In this document: piece by piece, positions 17,633 to 25,084 of the stretch
Layout: each line of letters begins with the position of its first letter
Numbering within the stretch: position 1 is the stretch's first letter
Source of the DNA: CAWCKS01 sp963763485
GTDB lineage: Bacteria > Pseudomonadota > Alphaproteobacteria > Rhizobiales > Xanthobacteraceae
Direction of reading: 5' to 3'
Length of the DNA stretch: 64,000 nucleotides
Assembly: GCA_963763485.1 (NCBI GenBank)
Contig: CAVXOW010000004.1
Location: 186,001 to 250,000 of the forward strand
Translations under genes and position numbers: made by a program
The notes under the pieces: model-generated
Databases searched by the model: none
Told to the model about the DNA's origin: nothing
What the model saw: the letters and a program-made list of their open reading frames with translations, nothing else

Positions 17633-17695
17633 TTAGATCAGAAATAATACGCTGCTTAGAACGAGGCCTGCACAAAGGACCGACAGGCTAGCCAT
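17633..17695 (-). CDS. candidate 20-aa hydrophobic microprotein
   Basis: ATG 17695 is preceded, five bases upstream, by a perfect AAGGAGG Shine-Dalgarno (17701-17707). The product MASLSVLCAGLVLSSVLFLI is a single membrane-spanning helix ending at TAA 17633-17635. Such perfect signals rarely occur by chance next to a clean hydrophobic frame. It is antisense to nothing known and sits in a 590-base gap. Might be a small membrane regulator or a type I toxin-like peptide. Confidence 0.45.
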   Translation of the reverse strand: MASLSVLCAGLVLSSVLFLI

Positions 17696-17835
17696 TGCTG
17701 CCTCCTTGAACGCGCCGATCGATCTGGTTCGATCAGAAAACTGCTTTGCCGACATTGATGCGTCCTCTGATCGCTCCGGTATCCCCGTCGAATGCTTAGT
17801 CGCGCCGCAGCGTAAACAGGTTCAAGCGTCCTGAG

Positions 17836-17867
17836 ACCCCGACCTTGCGGGTGAGTAAGGTCGGGGT
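17836..17867. terminator. strong stem-loop, terminator-like without T-tract
   Basis: Perfect 11-bp stem accccgacctt/aaggtcggggt with a 10-base loop. No T-run follows on either strand. No gene was recognised in 17708-18180 apart from this structure. Confidence 0.5.
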
Positions 17868-18180
17868 GTCTATGACGGAGGGTGGGGAACCTCCCTAACG
17901 TCGCGTCTCGAAGCTAGGCTCGAGCGGAAAAAGCATTTGTTAGTTGGTTCACACTTCGAAATGCGGACATGAGCCTCTGTAATATGAGACGGCACCCGGT
18001 GGACGACGCGCGCAGCGAGTGGAATGAAACGAGCTTTCGTCATCACGGCGTGGATCACCCCTGCGGCGGAGCGAACACAACTGTCAAGTCACGCGAAACT
18101 CGTCTGAAGCGCCGGCCGGCCGCGCTCGGCGCATTGGTTCTTCTTGGGACCCGAAGGAAGACCGCATCCGCAGTGCGGCA

Positions 18181-18408
18181 GTGCGATCTTCTCAGGAATG
18201 GCCGATTCCGCTGCCCCGCGGAGGCGAGCTCATCACGTTCCGCGATGCCCGCGACGACATCGCGAAGCTTCCAAAGCGAGCACATGACAAACCGCAGTGG
18301 CAGCTGGCGATCCGGGACCTGATGCGAGCGCATCGAGGTCAGGCGCGGCAAGAAATCTACGTTGACCGCGATTGGGCCAGAGCGGCGCGGATCGCTAACG
18401 AATGCACG
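18181..18408 (+). pseudogene. fragment of a conserved small Bradyrhizobium protein
   Basis: The frame EWPIPLPRGGELITFRDARD followed by DIAKLPKRAHDKPQWQLAIR matches the opening of a small protein repeatedly found in Bradyrhizobium (a PLPxGxELxTLRDAAxYIxxLPKxEHDxPxW pattern, from memory). After about residue 50 the expected C-terminus, MLARIGMMRALNR-like, is only partly present (ARAARIANEC) and the frame drifts into low-quality sequence overlapping the opposite gene. Probably a decayed copy. Confidence 0.5.
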
Positions 18409-18883
18409 TCGCGCGAATTTGGCCGTAACCTGCGCAGGTCGAGCCGGCACCCGAAAAGTGGCAAACGCCGATCATGTAAAAATTGGTCCAATCCGTAAAA
18501 GTTCTGAACCGCACTGTCGGCGATATCACAGTGTAATCTGAAACCTTCGGCCCTTGGCCCGGCTCTAGATTTGTCTGCGCCATCTGGAAGCTATTGATGC
18601 CGGGCGACTGATTTGTCACCTTGCTAATGCCGCCGGCAAGCTTCAGCACAATCGGATTCCCCGTGAACGTAAAGCTCACAGCAGCCGCGATATCCCACGT
18701 TCCAGCGGGGAGTTCGATGCTCGTGATCGTAGTGTCTTGCGCGTACGCAAGCGGGACGCCTCCATCGTAACTGAGAACCTGATTGGCATAGTAGTCCCCC
18801 GGCGTACATTGAGCGTTAGCCGACGTGACGAACAACAGGGCGAACAGAACAATCCAGATCAGCCGTCCGCTGATACTCATCAC
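18395..18883 (-). CDS. secreted protein homologous to the tail-fibre C-terminal domain, 162 aa
   Basis: ATG 18883 or 18880 opens a Sec signal peptide (ISGRLIWIVLFALLFVTSAN, cleavage near ANA). The mature domain aligns along its length with the C-terminal domain of the tail fibre at 589-900: AGTWDIAAAVSFTF matches PGDWDVCAHISINP, GGISKVTNQSPGI matches AGISTTSATLPAR, and AGYGQIRATCIR matches TAFGEIRARRVR. Four Cys are added in the exported version. It therefore looks like a phage receptor-binding tip domain turned into an exported host protein. Its role could be adhesion or receptor masking, which is speculation. Intact frame. Confidence 0.65.
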   Translation of the reverse strand: MMSISGRLIWIVLFALLFVTSANAQCTPGDYYANQVLSYDGGVPLAYAQDTTITSIELPAGTWDIAAAVSFTFTGNPIVLKLAGGISKVTNQSPGINSFQMAQTNLEPGQGPKVSDYTVISPTVRFRTFTDWTNFYMIGVCHFSGAGSTCAGYGQIRATCIR

Positions 18884-19722
18884 GCAACTCCAATTGTAGC
18901 GGGCTAATTTCAGAACTTGCTAGGAAGGGCTTCGCAGTCTTCGGCCCTGTCTCTCAGACGCTTCGCGTGTTCCGCGTGTTTCGGCATGGGCCCGTATCGA
19001 GCCCAAACGAAAATCTGCCGTCAAGAATGGAGGCCTTCGGAGACAAATCTAGCTAATGGCTGTGTCGTTCTGGCCACATGTTTTGTGCGCCTTCGGCCTA
19101 TCAGCGCAAGCCGCTGCTGCGGTCGAAACAGGCACGTACCGTCGGCCAGAAACGGCGGTAAACCCAGTTGCCTCAATCCCTAGCGGCTTGATCCCCAGCG
19201 GCTTGTCGATCGCCGGATTCGCGGCATGCTGCGGGCATGCATGGGCGGAAAGACCAGAGACCGGCTTTGGGGCGATCGTGTGCGATCGGCGCGCATCCGC
19301 GCTGACGGCGCCGCAAGCAGGCTGAGGAGGCCGTGCGGGCCGCGCACGCCGCGGCTTGCGTGCTCTGGTCAAACCAGATGGAGGGGTACGGAAAGCGTGG
19401 GCTCCCGCCGAGTATTTCGCCTTTTGACCCAAGCCGAGACTCGGCCGGTTTGCTGGACCGGCAAAGTTATTTCCCTAAACGCAATCTCTTTCGATTACCC
19501 GCGGGTGATAGCGATAGTTCGGCGGCTTCACAACCCCAGCGACTTCAAAGAAAAATCACCGCGACGGTCGCCTGGCACGAAACCAAAGCGGCACGTGCGG
19601 GGTTGTCGTGGTGATCCGGGAGCGGACTGGAAACTCGCTTCCAGCAGTGTGCCACGGTGAACGCGCCGCCGCCGTTTTTTGCGGTCGCCATAGCGCTGTT
19701 GAACGCGGAACGTAGCCGGTTC
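18884..19722. other. 840 bases without a recognised gene
   Basis: Several overlapping frames exist but none shows domain, ribosome-site or codon support. The region contains copy 2 of the dispersed palindrome (19449-19465, variant tttgctggaccggcaaa) and a direct repeat of agcggcttg near 19180-19205. Confidence 0.5.
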
Positions 19723-19723
19723 A

Positions 19724-20017
19724 TTGGACAAGTCGCATGATCGTTTTGAGGTCAACACAATCAATCATCAGGAGGCGTATCGCGCTGACGGCGCGAGCCC
19801 TCACCGGACTGAGAAGTTCTTCAGCCGCTTGCGAGGCGCTGCGATCGGCGTCAACCGTCACGTTGCGGGAGCGGACCTCCTCCGCTACGCGCAGGAGAAT
19901 CCGTGGCGGCAAGATGACCCCCGACTGAGCAACGGCACAGGTCAAGCGGATTTGCGTGCTCGTGCTGACGCGGGACAGTCAGTTGACTTCACAGTGCACG
20001 GGCACTGCCCCGCCTAT
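19724..20017 (+). pseudogene. IS1595-family transposase C-terminal relic
   Basis: The frame reads RFEVNTINHQEAYRADGASP, then RTEKFFSRLRGAAIGVNRHV, AGADLLRYAQENPWRQDDPR and LSNGTGQ, which matches the C-terminal quarter of ISXO2-type transposases (RxEVxRINHQExYxxDGAxxNxxExYFSRLRRxExGxHH). The rest of the element is absent upstream. It belongs to a different sub-group from the relic at 16007-16400 and lies in the opposite orientation. Confidence 0.8.
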
Positions 20018-20110
20018 GGCATCGACGACGGCGTAAAGTGGTAGTTGAAGCCGGCGCGGACGATGTTGTCGGTGAGCCGGCTCGACCCGGTGACGAGCGT
20101 GATCGGCGCA
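20014..20110 (-). pseudogene. C-terminal fragment of an outer-membrane beta-barrel protein
   Basis: Minus-strand codons from about 20110 read LVTGSSRLTDNIVRAGFNYH then FTPSSMP and a stop at 20014. This matches the last strands of Omp25/31-like opacity proteins (TDNIxRAGxNYxF). Only about 30 residues remain, squeezed between an IS1595 relic and a GST fragment. Confidence 0.55.
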
Positions 20111-20123
20111 GCTCGGCGCCGGC

Positions 20124-20429
20124 ATGAATACGCTGCTTACGGCAAAGTTCGGCGCTGGCGACGCCGACAAGCGCAACTGGTCGGTGCGCGGGCTCGAGCA
20201 GCGCGTCGAGCGCGCGCTCCATCATGTCGAGAGCCTGATCGGCAGCAGCGGCTACCTTGTCGGCGACGATCTGACGCTCGCGGATATTTCGGTGAGCTGC
20301 GCGCTCAACATGTGGCGCGGCGCGCTGGGCAAGCAGCTCTCCGCATCGCTCGCCCGCTATCAGGACCGCTTGCGGGCGCGGCCCGCCTATCAGCGGGCAT
20401 GGGTGCGCAGCGAGGCTGCGCCGGCCTGA
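20124..20429 (+). pseudogene. glutathione S-transferase C-terminal domain fragment
   Basis: About 100 residues form the all-helical C-terminal half of a GST: LEQRVERALHHVESLIGSSG, YLVGDDLTLADISVSCALNM and a terminal helix YQDRLRARPAYQRAWVRSEA. The thioredoxin-like N-terminal half with the catalytic residue and glutathione site is missing; sequence upstream belongs to an outer-membrane protein relic on the other strand. The ATG at 20124 lies inside the domain and has no ribosome site. Truncated by recombination. Confidence 0.75.
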
Positions 20430-20528
20430 CGGCGAGTTCCGGCCTCCGCCGCTGCGGCCTCCCCGACGCTTGATTTGCGGCCCGGCATGCTGCAATCAGC
20501 GGCGTCTGGATTGTTTCAGGATGTTTCC

Positions 20529-21332
20529 ATGGGAGACGCTGCCAACATGGGCGCTGCCGCTGAGCGCGGGCACCCAGCCGCGCGGTCGCGCTACCTCGAC
20601 CTAATGGAAAAATCGCTGGCGAACGCGATCCACGGCGAGTCCGAGATCGAGATGCGGCTGGCGCGCCTGAAGCAGCGGCTGCGCCATCCCTATCTGTCAC
20701 GCCGCGGCGCGATTGCCTGGCCGCCGCGCGCGCAATCGATGCTCAGCGCCGCGCGGCTGCACAATGTGCGCTCGCTGACCGAGCTGACGCTGAAGGAGAC
20801 TATCCCTGGCAGCTACATCGAGACCGGCGTGTGGCGTGGCGGCGCCTGCATTTTGATGCGCGCGGTGCTCGCCGCCTACGACGTCGGCGACCGCAAAGTG
20901 TTCTGCGCGGATTCCTTCGAGGGGCTGCCGAAACCGAATGCGGAAAAATACCGCGCCGACCGGCGCGACCGGCTGTTCGCCTTCGAGGAGCTCGCGGTCT
21001 CCGAAGAACAGGTCCGGCAGAATTTTGCGCGCTACGACCTGCTCGACGAGCAGGTCGTTTTCCTGAAAGGCTGGTTCAAGGACACGTTGCCGAAGCTCGG
21101 CAGCGAGCGCTTTGCGTTGATCAGGCTCGACGGCGACATGTACGAGTCGACGATGGATGCACTGACCAATCTCTATGACCGGTTGTCGGAGCGCGGCTTC
21201 GTCATCATCGACGACTATGGCGGGCTGAAGAACTGCCGCCAGGCGGTGCACGACTTCCTCAATTCACGCGCGCTCAAGCCCGAGATCAAACAGATCGACG
21301 ACACCGGCGTGTGGTGGCGCAAGCAGGCCTGA
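20529..21332 (+). CDS. TylF/MycF-type O-methyltransferase
   Basis: A metal-dependent SAM methyltransferase of the macrocin-O-methyltransferase family, which methylates sugar hydroxyls in natural products and surface glycans. The SAM site is YIETGVWRGGACILMRA (about residue 100); later landmarks are ADSFEGLPKPNA, LKGWFKDTLPKL, the metal-binding RLDGDMYEST and IIDDYGGL, and the final GVWWRK. Start ATG 20529 was preferred over TTG 20475 (both in frame); ATG 20604 is a third option. 267 aa is the usual length. No glycosyltransferase neighbours are visible, so its acceptor is unknown. Intact. Confidence 0.85.
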   Translation: MGDAANMGAAAERGHPAARSRYLDLMEKSLANAIHGESEIEMRLARLKQRLRHPYLSRRGAIAWPPRAQSMLSAARLHNVRSLTELTLKETIPGSYIETGVWRGGACILMRAVLAAYDVGDRKVFCADSFEGLPKPNAEKYRADRRDRLFAFEELAVSEEQVRQNFARYDLLDEQVVFLKGWFKDTLPKLGSERFALIRLDGDMYESTMDALTNLYDRLSERGFVIIDDYGGLKNCRQAVHDFLNSRALKPEIKQIDDTGVWWRKQA

Positions 21333-21472
21333 TTGCCGTTTTTCGGTGTCATTTCGTGCGGCTGTTCGCAGTGCCGCAAACGATCCCTTAAACAACACCC
21401 CTTTGAATAGGCCCCGCCAAACAAAACGGGGAGTCGCAGGCTGGCAAATGCCAGACCGGCGCGCGGAATTTC

Positions 21473-22051
21473 ATGATAGGTGCGTTTCTACGCTATTGTG
21501 TCGACGAAATTGAGTTTTCGCCGTCGTTTATCTGCGACCTCGTGGTCAGCATCGCCTATCTGACGGTGACGACATACCTCTACGTTGCGTCCGCGCATCG
21601 CGCTCCGAGCACCGAAGCTGTCGTCTTCATCGCGGTTGTCGTGCTGGTGGCGCAAGCCAGCAAAGTCGCGCTGATGTTCTCGCTGGTCCGGCGTGGCGGC
21701 GACGCCGGCCTGAAGCAATCGCATGCGCTGGTAACGGACGGAATCTACCGCTTCTCGCGCAATCCCGCCTACCTCATCACAATCCTGCAGAACGTGTTGT
21801 GGTCGCTACTGCTCATGGTTGTGATTGTCGGGCACCATGCCGGCGCGATTGCGGTGACCGTGATCCTGGCGCTGCCACTCGCCCACTTCCTTGTGCTGGA
21901 TCGCTTCGTGATCCGGCAGGAAGAAGCCGATCTCGCGCGTTGGCATCCCGCGGCCTATGCCAGCTATGCCGGCAGCGTCAATCGCTGGATTGGCCGGCGT
22001 CGGCGAAGTGCGCAGGCGGGATTCTCAACCGCCACCTCGCAAGGCAGCTGA
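21473..22051 (+). CDS. ICMT/PEMT-like integral membrane methyltransferase
   Basis: A 192-aa multi-helix membrane protein of the isoprenylcysteine carboxyl methyltransferase superfamily. Four to five helices are visible (FICDLVVSIAYLTVTTYLYV, AVVFIAVVVLVAQASKVALM, ITILQNVLWSLLLMVVIVGH, AIAVTVILALPLAHFLVLDR). The family catalytic region is VTDGIYRFSRNPAYL followed by RFVIRQEEADLARWHPAAYA and SYAGSVNRW. Bacterial members methylate lipids or small hydrophobic acceptors. Start ATG 21473. It follows the TylF-like gene by 140 bases in the same direction; both are methyltransferases, but shared function is not shown. Confidence 0.75.
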   Translation: MIGAFLRYCVDEIEFSPSFICDLVVSIAYLTVTTYLYVASAHRAPSTEAVVFIAVVVLVAQASKVALMFSLVRRGGDAGLKQSHALVTDGIYRFSRNPAYLITILQNVLWSLLLMVVIVGHHAGAIAVTVILALPLAHFLVLDRFVIRQEEADLARWHPAAYASYAGSVNRWIGRRRRSAQAGFSTATSQGS

Positions 22052-22159
22052 CGGCGGACCAGAGCGCCTGTTTGCCGGCACGGCGATGCCGCAGGCCATT
22101 TGCGGCGAAGTAACGATTTGCAGGCACAATTGCGGTCCCGCCCGCGACCGGAGTCCAAC

Positions 22160-22801
22160 GTGAGCACCCATCCGCAGACACGCGCCGAGACTGAGCTCGA
22201 CCGCGTCTATCCGTGGGTGGTGAAGTCGCGCCGACAGTCCGAGCTCTTGAATGCGTGGCTGGAATGCAGATCGCAGAATTTCGGGCTGCCCGCATTTTCA
22301 GGTTTTGCCGATGCAACGCAGCGCTATCCGGACCAGGACGAGCTGACGGTCTATACGATCGTGTGCGAGGCGGACACCCTGCGCTACCTGATTGTCAAGG
22401 AAAGCGTCGGTTTCCAGAAGATCCTGGGCAGAGCCAGTACAGGCCGCTTTCTCGACGAGGTACTGCCACCGCTGTCGTGGCGCACGGCACAGCCAACCTT
22501 CGACGCCTGCGTGCGGCAACAACTCCCTGTCTACATCGCATTCTCGTTCGTCGAGCGCGACGGCGAAAACACCCTTTGTGAGAGATTGTTGCTGCCGTTC
22601 GGCGCGCAGGCGGAGGTCACCACCATCCTGTCAGCGTTCAAGACCACGACATGGAAGGACTCGACCGCGCGCGCCACCCAACTCGACGCCCGTGAGCCGC
22701 GATATAGTTTCGGCGCGGTGATCGCGCTGCTTGACGACGCACGGCCCGCGTTCTCGGCCGATCTTGATGGCCTCGGCCAGGCCGGCGGCCGAATTGGTTA
22801 A
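22160..22801 (+). CDS. PAS_5-like sensory domain protein
   Basis: GTG 22160 (VSTHPQTRAETELDRVYPWV) chosen over the upstream start at 22100 because the earlier residues lack coding character. The protein shows a PAS-like core (DELTVYTIVCEADTLRYLIV, GRASTGRFLDEVLPPLSWRT, QLPVYIAFSFVERDGENTLC, then LLLPFGAQAEVTTILSAFKT), in line with the PAS_5 (PF07310) family, which is abundant in Bradyrhizobium and has no output domain. 213 aa, cytosolic. It probably senses a ligand or redox state and acts through a partner. No neighbouring partner is evident. Confidence 0.7.
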   Translation: MSTHPQTRAETELDRVYPWVVKSRRQSELLNAWLECRSQNFGLPAFSGFADATQRYPDQDELTVYTIVCEADTLRYLIVKESVGFQKILGRASTGRFLDEVLPPLSWRTAQPTFDACVRQQLPVYIAFSFVERDGENTLCERLLLPFGAQAEVTTILSAFKTTTWKDSTARATQLDAREPRYSFGAVIALLDDARPAFSADLDGLGQAGGRIG

Positions 22802-22871
22802 CGAACTGCTGTGCATTTGACGGAATAGCGAACTGAATTCATCAACAGGCACGCTCTAAATTTCCGGCGCC

Positions 22872-23063
22872 ATGGAAGAAGTGCAGCTGGAACTTTTCGC
22901 GCGCCCAGACCCGGCACGCCTGCGCTATTGGGCGCGGCTCTTGAAGCTGTTGCGCGAGCCGTGGCCGCCGCGATTCAGCACTCCGGCGCGATCATCGGAG
23001 CCCGTGAGACTGGATGAGCCCACGCGCCAGCCGGCACCGGCGCGGCTGGATGACGAGGCCTGA
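22872..23063 (+). CDS. hypothetical protein, 63 aa
   Basis: ATG 22872 (MEEVQLELFARPDPARLRYW). Short, Arg/Pro-rich, with an amphipathic helix (YWARLLKLLREPW) and a repetitive C-terminal stretch in which SEPVRLDEPTRQP and APARLDDEA echo each other. No clear ribosome site and no family. Could be a real small gene or chance; it lies between the PAS_5-like gene and the membrane gene at 23244. Low confidence. Confidence 0.35.
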   Translation: MEEVQLELFARPDPARLRYWARLLKLLREPWPPRFSTPARSSEPVRLDEPTRQPAPARLDDEA

Positions 23064-23243
23064 GGCACCGGCCGCTTGCAATGGCGCCCGCCGCCCCCGC
23101 AAGCACCGTCACGCGATAACGTTCTCTTGAGATGTGACCCAGCCAACACCTCCGCGTCGTGACCTGAGTCACTAACCAAGCACTCGAACCTTCGCTGCCA
23201 GGTCCTTTCGCGACCAGGTGTTCAGCCAACGCGGGGGGGAAGG

Positions 23244-23495
23244 ATGCAATCGGTTTATCTCGCAGGCTACATAGCCTCTGCGCTGGTGTTCATCGCCCTT
23301 TGCATGAAGGACATGCTGGCACTTCGCGTCCTCGCGATCTGCAGCAACGTCGCCTTTCTCGTCTACGGCGGCGTCACGCACCTTGCGCCGGTGATCGTCC
23401 TGTACGCATTGCTGTTGCCCATGAATGTGTGGCGCCTGATTGCCGCGATCGAGCGACGACGCGGCCGCATGAGCGCCGGCCCAATCAAAAAGTGA
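23244..23495 (+). CDS. small three-helix membrane protein, 83 aa
   Basis: ATG 23244 after GGGGGGAAGG. Three hydrophobic helices: VYLAGYIASALVFIALCMKD, LRVLAICSNVAFLVYGGVTH and LAPVIVLYALLLPMNVWRLI, ending in a charged cytosolic tail IERRRGRMSAGPIKK. This matches a conserved YgjV-like group of short proteins found alone or fused to Crp-type cyclic-nucleotide-binding domains. It could be a membrane anchor, but no such partner is adjacent. Intact and well formed. Confidence 0.65.
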   Translation: MQSVYLAGYIASALVFIALCMKDMLALRVLAICSNVAFLVYGGVTHLAPVIVLYALLLPMNVWRLIAAIERRRGRMSAGPIKK

Positions 23496-23561
23496 TATCG
23501 CTCACGGTGTGACGTCCCCTTCCCGCTAGTTTGGCAGAGGCCGAACGCGGAGAGAGCTGTC

Positions 23562-23747
23562 ATGGCCAGGGAACGCTTCCTCAGATATCTGTACTTCGCC
23601 GTCGCATTCTTCATGTTCACGTCGGCGCTGAACTATCTGTTGTTCGATGTCTCGCTGTCGAAAGAGCTGACCGAAACCCTCATTGCGACAACTGCCGTGA
23701 TACTTGTCGAGCAGTGGCGCGTGTTTCGTTCGTCGCCGCGCAAATGA
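23562..23747 (+). CDS. small membrane protein, 61 aa
   Basis: ATG 23562 follows an AGAGAG-type ribosome site. Two hydrophobic stretches, YLYFAVAFFMFTSALNYLLF and TLIATTAVILVEQWRVF, are separated by a short acidic/basic loop (DVSLSKELTE). It ends 34 bases before the convergent amine oxidase stop at 23782. Together with 23244 it may form a pair of small membrane proteins. Unknown function. Confidence 0.6.
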   Translation: MARERFLRYLYFAVAFFMFTSALNYLLFDVSLSKELTETLIATTAVILVEQWRVFRSSPRK

Positions 23748-23781
23748 AATTGACCGACGCGACCGCCAGCTCGCTCGCACG

Positions 23782-25077
23782 TCAGGGCGTTACCGTCGCG
23801 TTTGCGGCCAGGAGAGTTCTCGCCGTCTGCAGGCCGCTGGCCAGCGCAGCCTCGACCGTGCCCATGTCCCTCCCGCGGTAGAGCGCCTCGCCGGAGAACA
23901 ACACCGGGCCGGCGTCCGGAGATGCCAGCCGCGACTGCGCCTCGCGCGTCGCTGGCGTCGCGTAGGAATAGGCTCCGCGGGAAAAGGCTTCGTTGGCCCA
24001 GTCAATTGCGCGAGCGGCAACGAGGTCATCTTTCAATTGCCTGGGAGCAACCCCAAAGACGCGGCCCAGCGAGACAAGCCCTGTTTCGATCAGCTGGTCT
24101 TGGTCGTAACCCCTCATCGCTTTGGTCTTGGGACCACCAAACCAGCCGGTCAGCACGGGGTCCGCAACCGGCGACTGCGTCCACCAGACCGGAATCTCCC
24201 GGTCCGTTATCAGGAACGACAAGTCGGCAAGCTCGCCTCGCCTGTCAGCCCACCATCGTGTCTTGAAGCGCAGCAAAATCTTGATGACATTGCCAAAGCC
24301 GATATCCGCTGCGGCTGCCGCCTTCTTGCGTGTGGCCGACGGAAGCTCGATCTCGTCGAGAATCGGAAGCGGTACGGTGAGGACCGCCGCCGTGCCGGCA
24401 TGCGCCGCGCCGTTGGCGCAGCGGACCACGACCGATCCGGCGGCGATTTCGATTGCCTTGACCACAGCGTTGAAATGGATGATCGCGCCGACCTTGCGAC
24501 ACTCCGCAGCCAGAAAATCAATCAGCGCACCATAGCCTCCGGCGACGCGCCCTTGATTTCCCGGCCCTTCGTTCATCCATTCGTCACGAAGCGCGAAGGC
24601 GCTTGCCCGCGCCGGATCGGCTGCGTCATAGCCCTCGGCCATCCTCTCGATCGAACGCCGGAGGCGCGCGTATTCAGGACTCGCAAAATGCTGCTTCAGA
24701 AAATCGGCAATCGGCAGATCGATCTTCAGCTCCGCCAAAGCCTGGTAAAAGCGATCGCTGCCGGGATCCGCAGCTCTGCCCCCCGAGAACGTTCCGTTCT
24801 CAACCGTCCATCGTGTTCCCCGCACCGGCTGCAGTGAAAGCCCCGCCTCCCGCAGCAGCGCATGCGTGACCGGCGCCTCGCCATGAACGAACTCGGCGCC
24901 GCCCTCGGCCGGATATCCGAAGTGCGCGGCTGGAAGCGGATCAATGCGGCCCCCGCACCTGTTGCGCGCTTCCAGGATTGTTACCCTCTTGCCGGCGCGC
25001 ACGAGTTCGCGAGCGGCCATCAAGCCCGCCGCGCCGGCGCCGATCACGATGAAATGGTCTGATTGCGAAGAACTCAT
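23782..25077 (-). CDS. FAD-dependent amine oxidase-type oxidoreductase
   Basis: A flavin monoamine oxidase-superfamily enzyme (oxidation of an amine or related substrate). The dinucleotide-binding motif is VIGAGAAGLMAARELVRAGK at about residues 11-30, then the ARNRCGGR flavin motif. Mid-protein residues GGAEFVHGEAPV and the C-terminal SYATPATREAQSRL, LFSGEALYRGRDMGTVEAAL place the FAD ribityl site correctly. Start ATG 25077 fits the motif spacing; the 25116 start would overlap the RibD-like gene. 431 aa is standard length. It lies seven bases downstream of the RibD-like reductase, suggesting they were once an operon; the IS3 insertion upstream probably disturbed its expression. Confidence 0.85.
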   Translation of the reverse strand: MSSSQSDHFIVIGAGAAGLMAARELVRAGKRVTILEARNRCGGRIDPLPAAHFGYPAEGGAEFVHGEAPVTHALLREAGLSLQPVRGTRWTVENGTFSGGRAADPGSDRFYQALAELKIDLPIADFLKQHFASPEYARLRRSIERMAEGYDAADPARASAFALRDEWMNEGPGNQGRVAGGYGALIDFLAAECRKVGAIIHFNAVVKAIEIAAGSVVVRCANGAAHAGTAAVLTVPLPILDEIELPSATRKKAAAAADIGFGNVIKILLRFKTRWWADRRGELADLSFLITDREIPVWWTQSPVADPVLTGWFGGPKTKAMRGYDQDQLIETGLVSLGRVFGVAPRQLKDDLVAARAIDWANEAFSRGAYSYATPATREAQSRLASPDAGPVLFSGEALYRGRDMGTVEAALASGLQTARTLLAANATVTP

Positions 25078-25084
25078 CAAAATG

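Noticed and set aside
23704..24837. 377-aa plus-strand frame opposite the amine oxidase
   Set aside because: Antisense of a gene with clear FAD motifs; no domain of its own.
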